Source of the DNA: Guyanagaster necrorhizus
Lineage: Eukaryota > Basidiomycota > Agaricomycetes > Agaricales > Physalacriaceae
Assembly (NCBI RefSeq): GCF_019112545.1
Contig: NW_025064910.1
Span: 363,358 to 410,026, forward strand
Direction of reading: 5' to 3'
DNA length: 46,669 nt
Below the pieces are notes generated by a model. That model made no database searches, was not told where the DNA came from, and was given only the letters and a program-made list of their open reading frames with translations. Made by a program: the position numbers and the translations under genes. Below are positions 8,967-21,348 of this stretch, one piece after another. Position 1 is the first letter of the stretch; each line of letters opens with the position of its first letter.

Positions 8967-10867
8967 CTAAGCTGTCGGGTTCTGAAGGATCACCTCTTGA
9001 GAATCAGAGCAAGACGGCGTAGGACTCGCAATTTCCACAGCTGAATCGTAATCCGACTCCAGAATACTCTGACTCGAAGAATGTCCCTCCGAATCGGCGG
9101 GGGCAGCTGATTTAAACACATCTTTATCATCATTTGAACCACTGAGAAGACCCTCTTCAAGTGAAATATCATCGTCTGAGGTATTGCAAGCCTGCTTGCG
9201 GTTCCTCTTCGTAATCTATAAGTAAGAAATAAAATTGTAAGCAGGATGAGGAGAAATACAAGACGCACAGCAACGTATAACGCAGAAGAAAGGATGATAA
9301 TGGTCCCCAATACAGAAAGCACCTGGGATGTAGTGTGGAAGAATATCCTCTCTGCAAACGATGCAAAGATAATCTGGGTAGGTGTGAGATAAATACATGA
9401 GTTCACAACAAGAGCTTATATATACCTGAGTATAGATGGCTATCGTACCACGCCCCGCCGTTTCTCGCTGGAGTCCCATAGTCAAGGCAACCTGTCAGAC
9501 TTTAGCTATATGTAGCATGGCTCAGAAGCTACCTAACCTGAGCAAAGAAGCCCAGAAAACCTATCACAGCCAACAATGCTCCCCATGAGAGTTGAGTCGG
9601 GATAACCAACGGCGTACGCATTACTATCATACTGGAGAGAAGAGGTATGAGCCCGCATGCCTGATCGTGAGCTTCAGTGCCTACCCGATAGACCCGACGA
9701 TGACGCTTTGCATAGAGAACGAAGCCAAGGCATGTAGAGCATGGGCGCGTTTACCGATCGCGCATAAGGACGTATCTATGCCAGTCAGCTTGACAGAGAA
9801 GTAACACGACATTCATTGTACTCACAAGCGCCTGTGGAGCCTAGAACACCAATAAGTGCGACACTGAATTTTGTATTAGCCGTGGCAAACTGTTACTGAT
9901 AACGGATTTTTCTCATACCCTACGGCGGTGAGTCTCTCCTGGGGTGTTACGACCGTTTGAAGCACCCCTGATAAGGGCACTCCATCACTAACAGCACTCA
10001 GATTAGACTCTTCTCCTAGGTGTCCGAAAATGAAGGTCGGCCTTGCAATGAGGACGACGCCAACCAAGCTGCTTACTGCTTAGTAACTCGGGTTTAGCAT
10101 CTATGGTATGTCACAAGAACAGACACGCACGTCCTGCTAAGGCCTCTCTGTAGTTATACTTTTCCTTTAGGAATATGGCTCCAGATATCCCAGTGAAAAA
10201 TGGAGCAAGGAATGATAAGACTGTAACATCTGAGAGCGAGAGGTATTTTAGACAGAAATATGTGCCAAACAACCCAAAGAAACTGAGGCGATGTTTGTCA
10301 GACGGATACCGTGCTTGTGAAATTGACGACTGTACCCCGAAAAACCCCGGAAGACGAGTAATAGTCGTACTCCTTTCGGTCCAAGAAATGGATGGTTGAT
10401 GCCTGCGAAAACCCTTGGGAGATAGCGATAGATATTTCCTAGATCATATATAAGATCGCGCCTTACATATATCCGACACTGCAGAGGTAGGTTATTGCCT
10501 GTCAAATACTCGTCTTGAAATCTCGAGCAAAGGGAAGACGCGATAACGAACGGACCATTCGGACGACGATAAACTGTTAAATAATGTTTTATACAACGTG
10601 AATTTCCGGTTATTCCATGCCTACCTCCAATGTTCCTATTGGGGGGTCTATTCCATTCAGCATTTTCACCGCAACATTGACGCCCGAGAGAAGGAGCTGC
10701 GACAAAGTCACAAGCAGAAGGCCAACATTATCACGCGTAATCTTCTGTGCATTTTCGACTACACGACGCCATCTGGATTTAGACCCGTCCACCATCAAAC
10801 TATCGTTTGGGTTCAATAGCCTGCTAGTGAGAGGGACGTAGCCGTCGTTTGAAGAAGAAACGGCCAT
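8967..10867 (-). CDS. Drug/metabolite transporter (DMT) superfamily, EamA-type
   Basis: A 10-helix membrane transporter of the EamA/DMT superfamily; substrate not predictable. Twelve exons on the minus strand: 10867-10625, 10573-10556, 10498-10467, 10413-10336, 10282-10131, 10078-9919, 9863-9826, 9775-9685, 9631-9538, 9491-9426, 9373-9269, 9215-8967. They total 442 codons and all phases agree. Family signatures are LLVTLSQLLLSGVNVAVK, DPPIGTLE-FIVVRM, the GPKGVRLLLVFRGFSGFFGL loop, YLSLSDVTVLSFLAP, LVGVVLIARP and AIGKRAHALH. The second exon is only 18 nt. The start at 10867 (MAVSSSNDGYVPL) is preferred over the in-frame ATG at 10915. The C-terminal ~80 residues form an acidic Ser/Asp-rich cytoplasmic tail. 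It appears intact. Confidence 0.88.
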
Positions 10868-10915
10868 TATTGTAAGAGCCAAAAGTAGGGCACGACGTCG
10901 TCGAATCGGATGCAC

Positions 10916-12426
10916 TGCTCACTCTGCGATGAACCAGCACAGATGAACGAGAGATACGCGATAACAAATGCATCCATCATGATTGTGGGGCGGCTGCACA
11001 TCGGCTAGATCGGCTTTTTTGACGGGCCCTTAACAAAAGGCACGTCGGGATTCGTCGGCCGTCTCCTTCGCTCTTAGTACTAGGCCTCACTAGGCCAATG
11101 ACATTGCGCTCAACTATCTCAGATATAGAACGGAGGTATGTGAGTGTTCAAATGGTGTCGCAGAAACATCAGAAGTTACGGGTCTAGCCCTAATTTTTTC
11201 TAGGTTCAATGAAGTTACCGTGGGCCTCCAGCCGTTGACATAACTCTGTCATCTACCGGAGCGACTCTTTAGCCTGTAATTTCTCATCTCTTCTGGTTCT
11301 TAAGTCCATTTAGCTTGCTATAAAGGGAGGCTGTTTTTCTGTTTCATTCAAAATCGTGATGGTACTCTCACACTCAAGAGCGAAGCTACGACTAAAGCCG
11401 TGTTGACAAACCCAGAACCCAGCGCCTCTGAAGGCCAAGTTTTCTCATGAGAGTTGCTTCTTTCTCAGGTTTAATGAAGTCACGTCGTGAACTCGGATCT
11501 TTCTCTTCAATGCAAAGTTACTGTCTCCGAAACTGCCAGGGTACCTCCATCTTAGGCGCTCTATACCCTTAGACATGGCTACAACATTGTTCTGTCCGTT
11601 AAATCTATGCACGATCATGATCGATTGGATCGATATAACTTCGCTAACGAGGGTCGCAGCCATAGAAGGGAAGAGCATTTGGACAAGTGCCATGAATACT
11701 CCCAGTGTGAGAGCCTTCTATCTTGTACCTTCCCCCTCCGATTGGCGCCCTTCACGTGTTTACATCTTTCCTGTCTTGTGGGCGGGTTGACATGATACAG
11801 CGACGAATATCTCATCACTGCTGAATAACGTAAAACCTTAAGAGCCGGCCATACATCGATAACTTATCGGTGCCGTGGAGAACGCGATGCCCGTATGTGC
11901 TGAGGCTCCGCTCTTGCTGTGCCACCATCACTCCAGTCAGCTGAAATTCATGTCGTTCTGCGGTTCATCATCTAATTATTCAGACTTTGTATCAAGAAGT
12001 ACGATACGTTTAGTTAAGTTCAGTCTCTTATTTAATTGCAGTCACCGCGTGCACTTTGACGGTGGGTGGAAGAATCCGTGACAGTGATGATCAGATGGCG
12101 GATACGTCCGTGGCGTTAGAATGACACACTTTCTATCGGACTCCGAGTGATCTATCCTAGTTAATGGAGAGAGAACTGGAATGTCTACTTATAATATGGA
12201 GGAGATTCATTTTTAGTCCACGTCACACTTAAAAACCTACTTCTTCAGCTGCTGCAGCACGTGAAGTGTGCGACTCCATGTGCACATCATGGACCCATGT
12301 CATCGACGTCGCAGCGAATGTCCTCGTCCCAAGTAGTCGAGACTTTCGACCGCAGATCAGCTAAATAGAGCTTAGTGGTAAATCCAGGAATTTACGCCGG
12401 CGACCACATGGCATCGTAACAGTGTT
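10916..12426. other. Gene-poor stretch
   Basis: I see no supported gene. A short imperfect repeat, aggttcaatgaagttaccgt (near 11203) and aggtttaatgaagtcacgtc (near 11468), may be remnants of a small duplication. An 82-codon minus frame at 11445-11693 shows no family resemblance. A CACGTG box lies near 12257. The end at 12412-12426 is the left target-site duplication of the insertion that follows. Confidence 0.5.
12412..12426 (+). repeat. Target-site duplication, left copy
   Basis: CATCGTAACAGTGTT, identical to 12949-12963. The final two T bases could belong to the poly(A/T) tract, so the true length is 13-15 bp. Confidence 0.8.
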
Positions 12427-12948
12427 TTTTTTTTTGTTTTTTTTTTTTTTGTCCTCAGCATTTGATTAACCGCAACAAGTAAGCTAACTACTAAGACGCG
12501 GTGGAGGTACAGGGCCTCAGGATCCTCTTTCCCTCTTGTTCCAGTCCCTCCGTTCTTCCTTCTGAGTTCCCCGGGTGTTTTGGCGTGTAGTGTGGAGTAG
12601 AGTAACGGACATGTATGGTATTTTGTGCCCTCATGGTGGGCTAATTGGTTCGTTTGATCCTGCGGTTGGCTGAAGCCTGGGGTGTTTTGCGAGCGTGTCT
12701 TGAGTGCTGGCTGTGCTGGACATGGTCTATGGTGTGGTGGGTGCGCGGCAGTTATCCATGCTCGTCTTCCGTGTCGCCCTCTTCTTCCCACCACCATCCT
12801 CCTCCTTCCTCTTCTGGCTCTGGAGCGAGCTTCTCGTTTTGTGGTTGTCCCGTCCGGGTGAATGCTCCCGTGTTCTCCATGAACTCGCTCAGTGCTGTGA
12901 TTCCTTCCTTGGTGCCAAGGATGTCTGGTAGGTAAATAGTCCTTGACA
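12427..12948 (-). mobile_element. 5'-truncated LINE-like (non-LTR) retrotransposon insertion
   Basis: The 15-bp direct repeat CATCGTAACAGTGTT occurs at 12412-12426 and 12949-12963, just outside this segment, as expected for a target-site duplication. The left side begins with a T-run (12425-12450, one G), which read on the minus strand is a poly(A) tail. The minus strand opens directly with coding-looking sequence (LPDILGTKEGITALSEFMENTGAFTRTG), then an acidic Glu/Gly-rich tail ending near 12752. About 300 bp of 3'-UTR-like sequence precede the poly(A). This resembles the C-terminal end of a LINE ORF2 as I recall it from Agaricomycetes; that family match is the weaker part. The 5' truncation is typical of LINE insertion. 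Confidence 0.75.
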
Positions 12949-12963
12949 CATCGTAACAGTGTT
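12949..12963 (+). repeat. Target-site duplication, right copy
   Basis: CATCGTAACAGTGTT, identical to 12412-12426, flanking the LINE-like insertion on its 5' side. Confidence 0.8.
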
Positions 12964-15408
12964 GATGCACATAAATGCTGGAATCCAAGTAAAGTTAATC
13001 AATAGGTTACTTGACGTTGTCGTGATTACAAATGGCGCCGTGGAGACTCAGAAGGAAAGCGGCGGTATTCGCTAACGTAGACAGCTCGGATCCATGCAGC
13101 GGTGTAGTTCCAGAAAGCAGATCCGTAACGGTTTAACACAGAGAGGGAACACCGGCGTGCGAACGACACACACAGTATCAAGTCCAAAGCACATTGCCAA
13201 TAACCGGCCTCGGACCTTTGACATTTGGGATAAGTGGTAAGCGGCTTGACTCAGAGGTGGTACATATGCTCAAGCCCTATGGAGGTATGTTGTAGCGTTG
13301 CACCATGACGCCACGGAAGGAAGAGAGTCGTCGAATCCAACCTACTCCCGATCCCAAAGGATCAAGAACAAGTCTATAGGGTTGAATGGTTGTATATACA
13401 TGGATTTGAATTTGACCAAGACGTTCTGAGCTGTGCGGTGGCCGGTTCGCACCGAGGAGGTGGTTGGTATAATAGAGTGATGGCTCAGGGAAACGAACGG
13501 GCCCCGACAATATATAGTGACGTCGTCAGTGGGGTTGTCATACGAATGGGCGGATTGACTGGCGAAGTGATATATGTAATTCCTTGAGACGCGTTGAGTG
13601 GTTTGTTTGTGACCACGAGACCGAACAATGTAGTTCTTACGCGTGTGTTACAGCCGTAGATATATTTACCATGCGACCGCCAATCAGAGTGGTGAAGGTC
13701 CTCAGGGTCGGCCAGTTTGTCCCGAATCATTGGTGCTTCTTATCCAAAGGCTGCACAAGCGCATTTAACTGTCTTGAGTTCCTGGGTATTACATTGTAAT
13801 GGCAGGTAAATCGCCGCAAAGCGACGGAATTACCAATGAACATCGGCAGAACATCCGATGCAACATGTGAATCGTTGTGATAGAACTCATATGGATGCCT
13901 CGAAGAAGCAGACTGTCGACCCGGAACAACTGGGAGTCGTAGATGAGATAGGAAATCACAGGTCCCCAACGCGCATGTGGAGTCGTAGAGCAGAGAACGA
14001 TGTTACGGTCGAGTGGATCATAAGAAAAGAAAACATAGTAGTTTAGTTGGATATGCACGTTTGAAAACGGCTAAGCGTCCCAGACGCGTAATGCAATCAT
14101 CGCGTTATGGCCTTCTGGACAATTACCGGCTGAAATCATTGATTTGTGGGGAAAGAGTTAACACTGTGGGAACCTTACATCTGCACATCCGCAGTTGTAC
14201 CACATATTCGGATTGATACTAGCATTAGTGGCAATATCTACCAAGGTAGAAGTAGAACGAGAGCCTAAGATTATGATAGATTCCAGGCGGGATCTATGTG
14301 TGCAGGGAAACACAAAGACATCAAGGGATAGTTATTGCGTCGAATCTAACCTGAGAGAGTGGCGTCTATACATTGATTGCCATGGGCAACAAAAGTAGTA
14401 CATAGATAGACAGCACCAGGTCCCTTCGGCGGCGAGATCACTGACGTTAATGGGCTCTCTTCCGTTTTGCCTAGATAAGACGCTGATTTCCGGGACCGAA
14501 AGAGGATATAGAGGACGACAAGATGATGCAGTTGATCCATCAAGATTGCACTCGTGGCAGACGGAGGGGAGAAATAGAGGAGCGTGTAAAGGGCGTGGCC
14601 GCTCATCAACACTGGGGGGTACGCAGAGACATAAAGAATGCGTAAGGTCTAGAATAGAGGAGGACCCTGGAGAGAAGCACTTCGCTGGCGAGATCGACGA
14701 TGGACATGTTGCGAAACGTAAGCCAAGAGAGGAATGTCCGCAAAGGCTGCGGTTTCAACGGTTCACGTGGTGAAGTTATTTGTATTTTGTTCTGACGAAT
14801 TGATGAGAAAGACAGATGGAGGGAGTCAGAGAAGGTCGAGATAGAAAAGGGAGCAAAGAGAGTCTCGAGACAGATTATGGTTCGAAGACTTCTTCCTGGT
14901 ACCAGACCGCTGGAAGAAGAGCAATATAGAGAAGCTGGCAGATGGGGATGGTAACATAAATTCCAAATATGCTGTGTATTTGTTAGCAGAAAGTCCAGCA
15001 AGCAGGATCCTATTTCCCCCAGCAGAGCTATACACTGCAAGATAGAGACAGATGTACGTCTTCACCGACCAGGTATGCTTGCCAAGCAATCGGGGTCTGA
15101 GTGTACCGGGGTCATAAATGCGATGGCTGTGCACGGGTTAGCATCCGTATTCGGCAAGTTCGGCACTGATTCGGACCGAAGGTTTCAGGAAGTGCCGCAA
15201 ACAAGGACAATGCGATTAGCCAATGGAGAGCTAAATACTCGAGGGTTCTTACCACTCCGTCGTCCCCTCATCACTCATTCCCTCTGTTGTCGTTGCCGCC
15301 GTCGTCGTCCCCCGCGTCGTCCCCGTCGCTATCCCTCTCGTCGTTCTGCTTCTCCTTCCAGTCTTTGTATATCTGTATCCATAATATCTTATAGCACCTA
15401 TAGCGCCC
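12964..15408. other. Gene-poor stretch and upstream region of the Sfp1-like gene
   Basis: I find no supported gene in about 2.4 kb. Frames of 60-144 codons on both strands (for example 14606-15040 minus) have no recognisable domains and no convincing splice pattern. The last ~200 bp (15240-15408) are pyrimidine-rich with repeated cgtcgtc and tctgtatcc runs, as in basidiomycete promoters and 5' UTRs, and lead into the ATG at 15409. Confidence 0.5.
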
Positions 15409-17836
15409 ATGTCTACCCAGCCAATCGCTCTTCCATCTCGCAGCAGCCCCCGTAATCATATCTCTAATTCCAACAATGCCGACTATATTATGTCTTCAGG
15501 CTCGTACACGGGGTCCAATGGCAACGGCTCGTTCAATCCGGCTTCTTACACCAGACATTTCCTCGGTTCGCCCATATCATGGCGCTCGACGTCCTTTGGG
15601 CTGGGTGTACGGTTCCAAGGAAGTCCTATGGAGCACTTCATTGGGTCTCCAGAGTACGTGAATGCCTCGGTTTCATGTTGGTTACCACTCACATTCCGTA
15701 TTTCGTAGACAGAAACCATCGCTCGATTCTGACGTGCGGAACGCGCTCAGCGCCCTCGACCGGGAAAGTGAATTTGTAAGTGCTCAACGAGTCGTCAAGT
15801 GTCTATTCTGGCTGACGGGCCCTCCCACAGTGTCGAGACTACAGCTGCTGTGGTATGCATCTGAACGACCTGCATGCTTTGTTAGAGCACTTTGAAGAAG
15901 TCCACGTCGTCGTTATCGACCCGACAGCACCGCAAGCGCAGGCCCAGCTCCAAATTCCATTCAACCCTCAGGTCGTTTCGACACTTTCGTCGCCTGGCCA
16001 TGCTCAGGCCCAGCCGATGCAGCAGCAGCAACAGCACTCCGTTCACTCTTACGGTGTCGCCTTTGATCCTGATGAGATGGATCTGGAGGGACCGCCGTCG
16101 TCTGGAGCGCCAAGCTTGAGATCGTCGCCTTCATCTGGGGCTCCCACGCCCCCGGACACCCCGATAACGACGCCTTTGTCTGCCTATCCCTCACCTGGTA
16201 TTCCCACTCAACAGCCGGCATACTACTTGGACAAGTCGCAAGTACAAGTTCAGAACCAACTACAGACGCAGCACCTCCCTCACTCACCATATGTTTCGCA
16301 GCCACCATCACCTAATTCCGGCGTACATCACCCCGTTGCCGCCTTCGACACCAAGACCCTGATTCGTCGTTCCTCATCAAGTGCCATATCAACCACGCCC
16401 TCCTCGCTTGCCAATGCCAACACACCTGTTCCTCCTAGTCCCATTCACCATCAGGCTCGACCTCAACTGAACCTCAACTTGACGACCGCTCATGCGCATC
16501 ATACGCATAATTCCCACAGCCCTCTTGTGGATGCGTTCAATTATGGTCGATATGGTGAATCCTTTGTTGGAATGCCGGGCTCAAATATGGATGCTATGGA
16601 TACTTACAGCTCCAGCATGCTCGACGCTCATCGTACCCACAACAGTAGCAGCAGCAGCCTAGCTGGCGCTGTTGAGGAATGCGTACCGCCTGCTCTTCTC
16701 TTTTCTAATTCAGCTACACCAGAGAGTACACCAAGCACGAGTCGCGTTCCTTCACCCCATAGCCAGGCACAACAAGCTTCGGCTAGTGGTGGTACATCGC
16801 CTACGTCTCCTTCCGCGACAAGTGTTCCGGCTAGCGGTGGGGTTCCTTCGGTCCCTGTTGTATCCAAGGACCCCAATGCTTTGCGTCTGTCAGCTTCTGT
16901 GACGAGACCCGCTTCGTCGTTGCTATTATCGAAGCCTTTCAAGTGTCCCAAGCCGAATTGCAATAAGAGTTACAAGCAAGCCAACGGTACGCCACCTCTT
17001 TAAGCTCATTCAGACAGTTTAGTTATGTCCTTTGAAATCTATCAGGTCTAAAATACCATATGACACACGGCAGTTGTAACTTTGCACCTCCAAAAGACCT
17101 TGAACATGTCCAGGCACTTTTGGAGCGTAAACGTCGAGACAGAGCGGCGGCAGCGGCAGCCGGCGGATATCCTGAATCCTCCGATCCTTCCCAGCCTTCT
17201 ACACCACTCCCGTCAAATCCGTCAACTCCTACATCTCCCTATCCTGATCTACAGATTTCCGATGCGGAGATGCGTGAAGTTGAGCGGGAGGCTGAACGGC
17301 GTCTGAGGCCCTTTGCCTGCGGTGTTGGTGACTGCCAGAGGAGGTACAAGAACATGAATGGGTTGCGATACCACTACCAGCATTCTGGGGAGCACGGAGC
17401 TGTGGGATTGGCGTTATTGGCCAGTGGAGTTCATGAGTGTCTCGGCAATAACGGGGGCAGCAGCAGCAGCGCGAGTAACAGTCGTGAGGCCAGCGCCGTC
17501 AGAGGTGACAGGGAAGGGAGGAAGATACGTGTTGGTGGCAGTGCACCGGGCAGCCGTTCGGGTAGTCTAAGTCGCACCGGGACCCCGGTGCCTGCTCTTG
17601 GTATGGGTCAGCTAGCCAACCATACACAGCAGTACGCCCCGCCGTCTCAGCCGCCTCAGTTCCAGAACCAGATCGCGTATCAGCAAAGATTTGCAGAGCA
17701 CCAGCGCGCACAGTATGCACAACAGCAGCAGCAATTTCAGCAACAAGGGATGATCGTTCAACAACCACAGCAGTATGCTGCTGTGTTGTATCCGCCTGCG
17801 TCGGCCGTCGGGATGGACGTTGCGATGTCGGGTTGA
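15409..17836 (+). CDS. Sfp1-like C2H2 zinc-finger transcription factor
   Basis: A fungal Sfp1-type regulator; in yeast Sfp1 links TORC1 nutrient signalling to ribosome biogenesis and cell size. Exons 15409-15653, 15709-15775, 15831-16986 and 17046-17836 give 753 codons in phase. An N-terminal Cys/His cluster (residues ~105-130, CRDYSCCGMHLNDLHALLEH...H) is a degenerate finger typical of the family. A long Ser/Pro/Gln-rich low-complexity region follows. Two C-terminal fingers are split by the last intron: FKCPKPNCNKSYKQAN-GLKYHMTHGSC (~474-500) and FACGVGDCQRRYKNMNGLRYHYQHSGEHG (~582-610). Gln-rich runs end the protein. The start is the first ATG of the open exon; the in-frame Met at residue 28 is a weaker alternative. 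The role is inferred from family. Confidence 0.88.
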
Positions 17837-19141
17837 TCGCCGTTTCTAGGGACCTGGCGGAGCATGTCCAGCCATTCTTTGTGTTGTCGTCCACGTCGAC
17901 TTGAAGCCTTTGTGTGGTTGGTCGATTTGTCGGATTAAAAAGTATTAAGCTATTCATACCTATTTGTCTTTCACAATCCCTCCTCATCATCGCACGAATC
18001 TCTCTTTATTGTTCTGTTATCCGTGGTTCACCAATATCTTATTTTTCACATTACTTGACTTACTAGTACATTCTTCGTCCTTTTCTTTCTTTTTTTTCCC
18101 ACTGCTTTTCCATCCGATACTCGCCTTCCTCCCTCCCGCTCTCGCCTCGCCTTGCCTTGCCAACAACCAAAGAGCAGCCCGACTTCCAGCCCTCAGTCCC
18201 GCCCGAATTATATCCGAGGCCACTGCTCGCACGACTTCCAGTTCTTGGTCCTGCGTGCACATTTATCGTACGGCCGATTCGACAAAAGTAATTCCGCTTC
18301 GCAAAAAATCGAAAAAGCTCAAAATTAGACATTCCGGCGGTAGCAAGTTGGGGCGAACCAGCAATCTCGCGCGCATCCAAGGAGACTGACTTTCATTGAT
18401 ACGAACGAATACACTCTCTGTCAGCGACCTCCATCTTTGACCGTCATTTACTATTTCGGTTCCCGGTGCTCGTGTCATCTTGTTGTCGTCGTCAGTTATC
18501 TATCATATTTCTTCCCCTCCACTTACATTAGTTGTTCCCCCCATCACTTGTCTTCTATTACTTGCCTCAATTAAGTACGAGGCATATCTACTGTATGCGA
18601 TATACTTACTGCTCAAATGTAGCTCCTGTATATTTTGTATTCTCATGGTGGCGGTGCAGACCATGGTTCAATGCGATTGTATATAATGAACAACGGTCTG
18701 GACTTGAGATTCTAGAGTAGAATTCTGGATTACGCCTCTATCAGGAGGTGGCGCTTTGAGATTCAGAAGCTGTTCACACGAGGATGTCAGATTATGCTTA
18801 TTGTGTCCGTTCGTTCTATTGCCGATGTATTTTGATGGAAGGTGTACATATAACGGCAAGGAATGGGATGCATTTCACTGCAAATCGGTGTTTTTGTTTA
18901 CTTGCAAGGAACGGCAACGAGGGAGGGGGGAAAGGAAGGGAAGCTGAACCGGAGTTCCAAACTCTGGCCTAGGTAAGAAGCGCCACAAAGAAGCGATCGG
19001 AATTCGGGCGGGCATAGAGTTAGAGTTCACAGATGGAATACCTCAAGTTTGGAAGGACGTCATCGAATCATTAACCATTACGCGAACTCGCACCTTTGAA
19101 ACTTGTATTGTATCCTTATAATTGAAAGTACCTGTTGGGGG

Positions 19142-19193
<52 letters not shown>

Positions 19194-21348
19194 ATGTCGG
19201 CCGAACCATCCGACCAGCGCACAAGGAGCGCTCTGACATGGACAGATCTCTTTTCCACGCCACAGAGATTAAGGACCTCGCGGCTCGGGTTCTGTTATGC
19301 TGGGTGGTGGTGGTTCTCTAGGGACAATGCGAATGCTAGGTAATAATTCCGGACACGATGTAGATACCGGGTGCATGAAGAGTAAATGATATTCGCTGCG
19401 TCGGCCGCGGATGAGTGAATCCGAGGGACGATTTTCTTCATGCTATGGCGCAGGGTAGGAACGCGAGGTGTCCAGGTGCGGCTTTCACGTCGTACTCAAG
19501 TGAGGGTGTCGATGTGGTTTTGGAGGCCTAGACCGTCCGATTCGCATAAAGAGGGGAGTGCAAACTTTCTGCAGTTTCGATGGAGCAGTAGCGAAACTCA
19601 TAGCCCGCGTTTTAGTGAAGTTGTAGTAGTAGTAGTCGCACTGGCAGGCAGACCCTCCCAAGAGACCAGCCAATAATGTTTTCTGCGCCGTTGTTGACAA
19701 ACAAGGCAACGAAGAACCCATGCTGCTTTGTAGGGACCAAGAAAACAGATGCGATCCTGTATTGCAGAACTGTCTACCCATAACGCTAAAGGCGCCAGTT
19801 CGTCCTTGTATATAATCAAAATATCATGTATGAACTTTCCCCCCCACAATCCGACACTCTAATGCTGTTCAAGCAGGGAGCAGAGATCATTGATCTCCTG
19901 GGGATTTAGAGCAGTGATATCTTGAATGAAACGACGACAATCGATGAACGGGGGGCCAACGCCAACCGAGTTTACTCGTCCTTCCACCATGACCCTGCAA
20001 AAACAGCAGACGCCCATCGTCGAGGCACAGAAGGGGCGATAACGATGGACCTCAATCCCGAGTGCATGATGAGACGAGTCAGAGCTTCGGGGACAGGCAG
20101 AAAAAATTTAAAATAAAGTCTCGTAAGCGGAAAGCTTGGACATGAATTTCTGGAGCGTACGAGGAAACTGGGAGGGAGAATCCACGGAGTATGTGACCCT
20201 TGGGTGAGTGATCTGCGAGCCAACCAGCGTCGATGACGAAGACCTCATCTAGGGTAAGATCTGTCCTCCAAGAAAAGGACTGGAGAACATGCAACAAGGT
20301 AGGATGAGGGCACCATTCCTTGCAAGCAGCAAAAGTACAATCGCTCTGGGAGAAGGAGAAGACAAGACAAAGCGACGATAAGGGAGAGGTGTACTAATAC
20401 CCCCCCCCCATTTTTGGAGTACGAGAAAGCGGCCCTTCGTGGACACCGAGGATGTGCCGTAGGAAAGCGTTAGAAAAACGGGGGTCGATACGACCATAAT
20501 AGATACGGCGATCGGCGATCTTCTCGTGGAGGTATGGATGCATCCTTGGTAACACGAGCTTTGAGGCCCTTGAACGCGATACATTCGGGGGGCAAATAGA
20601 CAAGGGTCGCCGCATACTGATGCAGGAAAGAGGATCCCTCGTAGCAAACAGTGATGATGGTACATCAATGGAACAGACGTCCAAGAAATGGATCTTCCGC
20701 ATGGACAAGGACATGGTCATGAAATTCAAGCATGAAAGTCGTCCAAGGCATAGTGACGTCAGGAACGGACAAGTCAGATAAAACATATGTTCCACAGTGA
20801 CGGGGACAATACGTCCCCACTGGCGAGAACTCCAGGGTTTCCGAAAGCAACTATGAGCATGGGAAAAGTCAGTAGAGCGCCCTCAATCCGTCAGAAAGGC
20901 GTCGACATCATCCGTCCACTCGACGAGACGATGGTCAATAAGCAGCAGAGCATGCAGATGGGACCGTGGCTGCCAAATGTCGTGACCGTGGGAAAGCAGA
21001 CAAAGCACCTGTATATTTTCACGCCGTCCCACCTTCCCTTGCCTTTGTACTCTACCAGCTCAATAAAATCCATTCTTTTTCCCCCTCTCTCTTTCTATCC
21101 TCATCCCACAGACCAAGTCAAGGATCCTCGCTCTCATACCTCCCAAGCAGGAGCCTGTTACGTCTGTGGGACATCAACGTAACCACATCAGACCCTGCCG
21201 CGGTACTTCGTTCTGAAGTTTTTTACCTACGGACCCACAGCGTCTCTGTGATTTTCCGTCTGTATAGAGTTGAACGTCGCCTTGTGGCTTCTTTCTTAGT
21301 TTAAAGACATACATTCGTTTCAAACAATAAAACATGGTTTATTCCACT
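17837..21348. other. Gene-poor 3.5-kb stretch, possible degraded coding on the minus strand
   Basis: The first part is probably the 3' region of the Sfp1-like gene. No complete gene is visible. On the minus strand between about 20850 and 20080, several stop-interrupted frames read like protein (for example VPDVTMPWTTFMLEFHDHV near 20750, LTLDEVFVIDAGWLADHS near 20235). This may be a heavily decayed gene, but I cannot name a family. C-runs occur near 20401 and 19841, and the long G-run is listed separately. Confidence 0.35.
19137..19192 (+). repeat. Long poly-G tract (G7-A-G48)
   Basis: Seven G, one A, then 48 consecutive G (19145-19192). This is the most extreme homopolymer in the window and has obvious G-quadruplex potential. 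The exact length is probably unreliable, because such runs are error-prone in sequencing and unstable in vivo. No gene overlaps it; frames through it that read as poly-Gly or poly-Pro are artefacts. Confidence 0.9.

Noticed and set aside
12645..12935. A Ser/Pro-rich 96-codon frame on the plus strand
   Set aside because: It is the antisense shadow of the LINE-like coding end on the minus strand.
14606..15040. A 144-codon minus-strand frame upstream of the Sfp1-like gene
   Set aside because: No family resemblance, irregular composition and no supporting splice or start context.
19043..19343. Open frames encoding poly-Gly or poly-Pro proteins
   Set aside because: They are produced by the long G tract and have no gene context.
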